This document shows, one piece after another, positions 60,704 to 64,000 of a stretch of DNA of 64,000 nucleotides. The position numbers were made by a program, and so were the translations under genes. The notes below the pieces were generated by a model. The model saw nothing but the letters and a program-made list of their open reading frames with translations, made no database searches and was not told the origin of the DNA. The stretch is from NCBI GenBank assembly GCA_036557885.1, contig DATBGS010000006.1, positions 16,369-80,368 of the forward strand, written 5' to 3'. The DNA is from DATBGS01 sp036557885 (GTDB taxonomy: Bacteria; Chloroflexota; Ktedonobacteria; Ktedonobacterales; DATBGS01). Within the stretch, counting starts at the first letter, position 1. The number at the start of each line of letters is the position of its first letter.

Positions 60704-63700
60704 TTGGCACGTCCCCCTCTAACGGTTCGTGGAAAATATTTTGTGATAGATCAGAGAACGCCCGAAGCCCCCATGCCCCTGGAAGTTGGCTCCGCCGAAT
60801 GGTTTGCCTGGCTAGAGAAGGTCAATACATTCTTTTTTAAAGAAACCGCGCATCCCTTTACTGCCCGCAAACAACTGCGCTCTGGGCACTGGTATTGGTA
60901 TGCTCAGCGTCGGCATAAGGGGCGGCTGCGCTCCGTCTATATGGGGAAAACGGCTGATCTCACGTTGGAGCGCCTGCGCAGTGTTGCCCAGACGTTGATG
61001 GTGAAGGAAGCGCCCCCTGGCCCATCCTCGGCTTCCGCTCCAGAACCAGGAGACTCTTTGCAGATGAGCAATGGAAGGGGGAAAGGACCGCCTCCGGCGC
61101 TGGCGAGCAGGCTTGCTATCCCGCGACTACGGCCCACCTGGGTGCGACGCAGCAGGGCAAGCGACTACCTGGAGCGTGTGTTGGAGCATCCCCTGACACT
61201 GGTGAGCGCCCCCAATGGGTTTGGCAAGACAACCGTGCTGGCGCAGTGGGCCGCGCTTGTTGGCCCTGCTGTGGCCTGGGTGTCGTTGGAGGAAAGCGAG
61301 CGTGACCCTGGCCGGTTTTGGACCGCCGTGCTGACTGCGCTCGATCATCTGGCGCCGGGGATGAAGCGCCAGGCGCTGAAGCAAGCTCCTGCCCCGGCTC
61401 CATCCCAGCAGGTGCTCATGGCGCTCTGCAAGGCAGCAGCAAAGAATCAACACCCGCTGCTTCTGATGCTTGATAATTACAGCGAGCTTCAAGAAGCTGG
61501 GGCTGCTATTCACGAAGGGATGATGTTTCTGGTGGAGCACCTCCCTCCGCAGGTGCATATCGTGCTGGCGGGGCGCAGGGATCCGCCGCTGCCTCTGGCA
61601 CGTCTGCGCGGGCATGGGTATCTGTATGAAGTGCGCGTGGCCGAACTCCGCTTTACCAGCGAGGAAGCTGCGGAGTTCTTCACAAAACAGTTGGGCGTCC
61701 CTTTAGCCGCCCAGGATGTTGCGGCCCTGCACGCGCGCACCGAAGGATGGGCTATCGGCTTGCAACTGGCGGCGCAGGCGCTCAAGGGAGAGGCGAATCT
61801 CCCCAACGCCATTGCCAGCTTTACCGGGGAACACCCCTACGTCGTTGATTTCCTGAGCGAAGAGGTGCTGAAGAAGCTGCCAACGGCTATCCAGCAGTTT
61901 TTACTGGAGACTTCAGTGCTTGACCAACTTAACGGCGCGCTCTGCGAGGCGATCACCGGAGTGAGCAACAGCCAGGAGGTACTTGAGACGCTGGCACAGG
62001 CGGGACTCTTTGTACTTCCGATAGAGGATTCGCCCCAAAGCTATCGCTTTCATCCGCTTTTTGGCGAGGTGCTGCGGCTGCGTCTGCAACAAAGTCAGCC
62101 TGAGCGGGTGTCAGAGCTTCGCTTGCGCGCCAGTGAGTGGCATGAAGGACAGGGGAACACCGCCGAAGCCATCGAATATGCCTTTGCCGGAGGTGATCTT
62201 GTGCGGGCGGCGCGGCTCATGGAGGAGAGCGCGGAAGAGTGGCTGGGCACCGGGGCGCTGGCGGAGTTTCAGCGCTGGCTGAAGCGGCTCCCTGATGATC
62301 TGATCTCCCGTTGGCCGCATCTCTGTGTCGCCCAGGCGCAGCTTTTGCTGGCAGGTGGACAGCTCGATGCGTTTGAACACGCTCTGCGAGAGATAGATCA
62401 CCACCTCAAGTATACCAGGGGCTGGTATAACCAGGAGGAGCAAGCCCTGCTGGAGCAAGAATTCCTGACGTTGCGTGCCGCCCGCGCTGCACTACAAGGG
62501 CATCTTCTGCAAGCAGTTGCCTGGGGATCGCAGGCGGTGGCCGCCTTGCCTGAAAAACACAGCCTGCGTCACCTCGCTCTGCTCACGCTGGGTGATACCT
62601 TACGGCTGGTTGGGGACACCCAGGCGGCGGGCCAGATGCTGGAAGATGTTTGCAAGGCGAGCGAAACGCGGGAAACCTCCTACTATTTTGCCAGTATTCC
62701 GTCTCTGGCACTCGTCTATCTGCATCAAGGGCGCTTACAGGCGGCACAGGAACTCTGCCAGCGTGCAGCGCTACAGGCAGAGCAAAGCGGGAATGCGCTG
62801 GAGCGGCAAAACGCCGCGCTTGCGCTGGGGATGGTGCTGTATGAGCGCAACGAACTGGAGGCAGCGGAAGCGGCCCTGGAGCAGAGCATCCGCTTGCGGC
62901 CAACCCCGCATTCGTTGTTGGTGCTGACGGTGGGCTATTCTCTGCTCGCCTTTATCCGTCAGGCGCGCGGTGACGCGGCAGGCGCGCTGCAACTGCTGGA
63001 GCAGGCGCGCATGGAGGTGGAGGAGAAATGGCCCTGGGCACTAAGTGTCATCCACGCGCACCAGGCACGTTTGCACATCGCCCAGGGAAATCTGGCAGCG
63101 GCAAACACCTGGCGGCACGATTCTCAGCGTGGTCAACAAGCCGAGCAAAGCATGGTGCAGCAAGGCTTTGTGGATTTCTGGGAAGAGGAGCAGCTTGTTC
63201 TGGCAGAGCGCGCTCTGGCTCAGGAGCATCCGCAAGAAGCGCTCAAGCTCGTGGATCGCCAGTGCCAGCAGGCCAGAGCCGCCGGACGAATGGGCCACGT
63301 GTTGGCGTGCCTGGTGCTTGAAGCGGCTGCCTATGAATCCGCTCACCTCACTTCCAGCGCGCTCCAGGCACTGGAACAAGCCCTTGCGCTGGCGGAGCCA
63401 GAAGGATATGTGCGTACCTTTCTTTTGGGCGCTGCACCTGTGCAGCGGCTGCTCAAGCTCTTGTATGTGACGCGCAAAGGGCTACCCCAGGCAGAAACTT
63501 TCAAGTTCTCGTCACGCTCTCTGGAGACGCTTCTGGGTGCTTTTCAGCGCGAGGAAGATAGGTGGAATTCAGTTGCTGAATACGCGAAAACTGCGCCATC
63601 GCTGTCGGCTGGTCGGCTCAAAGCGCGATTGGTGCCTCTTGCGCCATTGGTTGAGCCGCTGAGCGAGCGCGAGCAAGAGATTTTGCGTTTTGTGGAGCAG

Positions 63701-63862
63701 GGCGCGTCCAATCAGGAGATTGCGCATCGGTTAGCCATTGCGCTGTCTACGGTAAAACGTCACCTGAGCAATATTTACGGGAAGCTGGGGGTTCGCAGCC
63801 GCACCCAGGCGTTGGCGCTGGTGCAATCGCTGCATCTCCTGGCAAAGACCCAGGCAGATTGA
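60704..63862 (+). CDS. Large ATP-binding LuxR-family regulator (MalT-like/LAL)
   Basis: A 1052-aa protein. I start at TTG 60704, which has GGAGGG upstream and directly precedes ARPPLTVRG; the longer frame to 60623 lacks these. Residues 1 to about 95 form a basic module (QLRSGHWYWYAQRRHKGRLRSVYMGK) often found on regulators and phage-like proteins of this class. Then an NTPase with Walker A APNGFGKTT, Walker B-like LLMLDNYS, an AAA-type helical region, a TPR-like solenoid (about 500-900), and a C-terminal LuxR helix-turn-helix (LSEREQEILRFVEQGASNQEIA, STVKRHLSNIYGKL). Likely an ATP-dependent activator; ligand and targets unknown. Confidence 0.9.
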   Translation: MARPPLTVRGKYFVIDQRTPEAPMPLEVGSAEWFAWLEKVNTFFFKETAHPFTARKQLRSGHWYWYAQRRHKGRLRSVYMGKTADLTLERLRSVAQTLMVKEAPPGPSSASAPEPGDSLQMSNGRGKGPPPALASRLAIPRLRPTWVRRSRASDYLERVLEHPLTLVSAPNGFGKTTVLAQWAALVGPAVAWVSLEESERDPGRFWTAVLTALDHLAPGMKRQALKQAPAPAPSQQVLMALCKAAAKNQHPLLLMLDNYSELQEAGAAIHEGMMFLVEHLPPQVHIVLAGRRDPPLPLARLRGHGYLYEVRVAELRFTSEEAAEFFTKQLGVPLAAQDVAALHARTEGWAIGLQLAAQALKGEANLPNAIASFTGEHPYVVDFLSEEVLKKLPTAIQQFLLETSVLDQLNGALCEAITGVSNSQEVLETLAQAGLFVLPIEDSPQSYRFHPLFGEVLRLRLQQSQPERVSELRLRASEWHEGQGNTAEAIEYAFAGGDLVRAARLMEESAEEWLGTGALAEFQRWLKRLPDDLISRWPHLCVAQAQLLLAGGQLDAFEHALREIDHHLKYTRGWYNQEEQALLEQEFLTLRAARAALQGHLLQAVAWGSQAVAALPEKHSLRHLALLTLGDTLRLVGDTQAAGQMLEDVCKASETRETSYYFASIPSLALVYLHQGRLQAAQELCQRAALQAEQSGNALERQNAALALGMVLYERNELEAAEAALEQSIRLRPTPHSLLVLTVGYSLLAFIRQARGDAAGALQLLEQARMEVEEKWPWALSVIHAHQARLHIAQGNLAAANTWRHDSQRGQQAEQSMVQQGFVDFWEEEQLVLAERALAQEHPQEALKLVDRQCQQARAAGRMGHVLACLVLEAAAYESAHLTSSALQALEQALALAEPEGYVRTFLLGAAPVQRLLKLLYVTRKGLPQAETFKFSSRSLETLLGAFQREEDRWNSVAEYAKTAPSLSAGRLKARLVPLAPLVEPLSEREQEILRFVEQGASNQEIAHRLAIALSTVKRHLSNIYGKLGVRSRTQALALVQSLHLLAKTQAD

Positions 63863-64000
63863 GTGTTGTAAAGCGGCTTTGGTGCTCATGCAGCGTCTTA
63901 GCAAGCGAGAGAGGAGGGGCAGCGTCAAGCTTGACGCTGCCCCTCCTCTCTCGCTTGCTAAGACGCTGCATGAGCACCAAAGCCGCTTTACAACACTCAA
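63859..64000. repeat. Perfect loopless palindrome of at least 142 bp at the window edge
   Basis: Bases 63859-63929 are the exact reverse complement of 63930-64000, centred on the HindIII-type AAGCTT, with no spacer. The left arm includes the LuxR stop codon. The symmetry reaches the last base of the window, so the true length is unknown. It could be a giant terminator, the junction of an inverted duplication, or an assembly fold-back. Confidence 0.95.

Overview
The window looks like a chromosomal piece from a soil or hot-spring member of the Chloroflexota, most likely class Ktedonobacteria. This is inferred from family content: a giant MalT-like LuxR regulator with the N-terminal module common in that class, a tricorn protease, Ser/Thr kinase and PP2C proteins with extracellular tails, zinc-ribbon fusions and moderately GC-rich coding sequence. 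No rRNA, tRNA, CRISPR array, insertion sequence or phage gene was seen.

Layout. 1-2922: the 5' part of an S53 (sedolisin) lipoprotein peptidase on the minus strand, then a nitrilase-fold protein lacking the catalytic Cys, closed by a strong terminator. 3091-15999: ten same-strand genes with short gaps or overlapping starts. They run from an NRPS adenylation-carrier didomain (leucine-type specificity code), a cytochrome P450 and a Cys-type thioesterase straight into three GT2 glycosyltransferases, a polysaccharide deacetylase, a flippase and two membrane proteins. I infer a pathway that makes a carrier-bound, probably hydroxylated amino acid together with a surface glycan. 16075-18636: a GH39-like lipoprotein and a sugar-nucleotide epimerase. 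18714-26175: a response regulator, an MFS remnant, a copper amine oxidase with its permease, a second thioesterase that has lost catalytic residues, and a VKOR protein. 26168-36387: a DUF929 thiol protein, an EamA transporter with a large hydrophilic insert, a zinc-ribbon/TM/GH5 glucanase next to a Ser/Thr kinase, and tricorn protease.

36710-47376: a DUF4118 histidine kinase, then minus-strand catabolic genes: 3-hydroxyisobutyrate dehydrogenase-like enzyme, 2-oxoacid/acetoin dehydrogenase E1alpha, E1beta and E2, an M24 peptidase-like protein, a decayed GntR regulator, and an IorAB-type molybdenum hydroxylase. 47574-57809: small proteins, then GtrA, a processive-type GT2, a GT39 enzyme, a secreted repeat protein, a receptor-like PP2C phosphatase with the same ectodomain repeats, and a second GH5. 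57813-64000: a HAD phosphatase, a three-gene regulatory operon (receiver with Glu at the phospho-site, 70-aa protein, Crp/Fnr), the LuxR giant, and a perfect loopless palindrome of at least 142 bp reaching the window edge.

The most interesting themes are the NRPS/P450/thioesterase cassette embedded in a glycan operon, and the two loci that pair a GH5 glucanase with a transmembrane kinase (29601-32999) or a transmembrane phosphatase (52817-57809), which suggests phospho-signalling tied to the cell envelope glycan.
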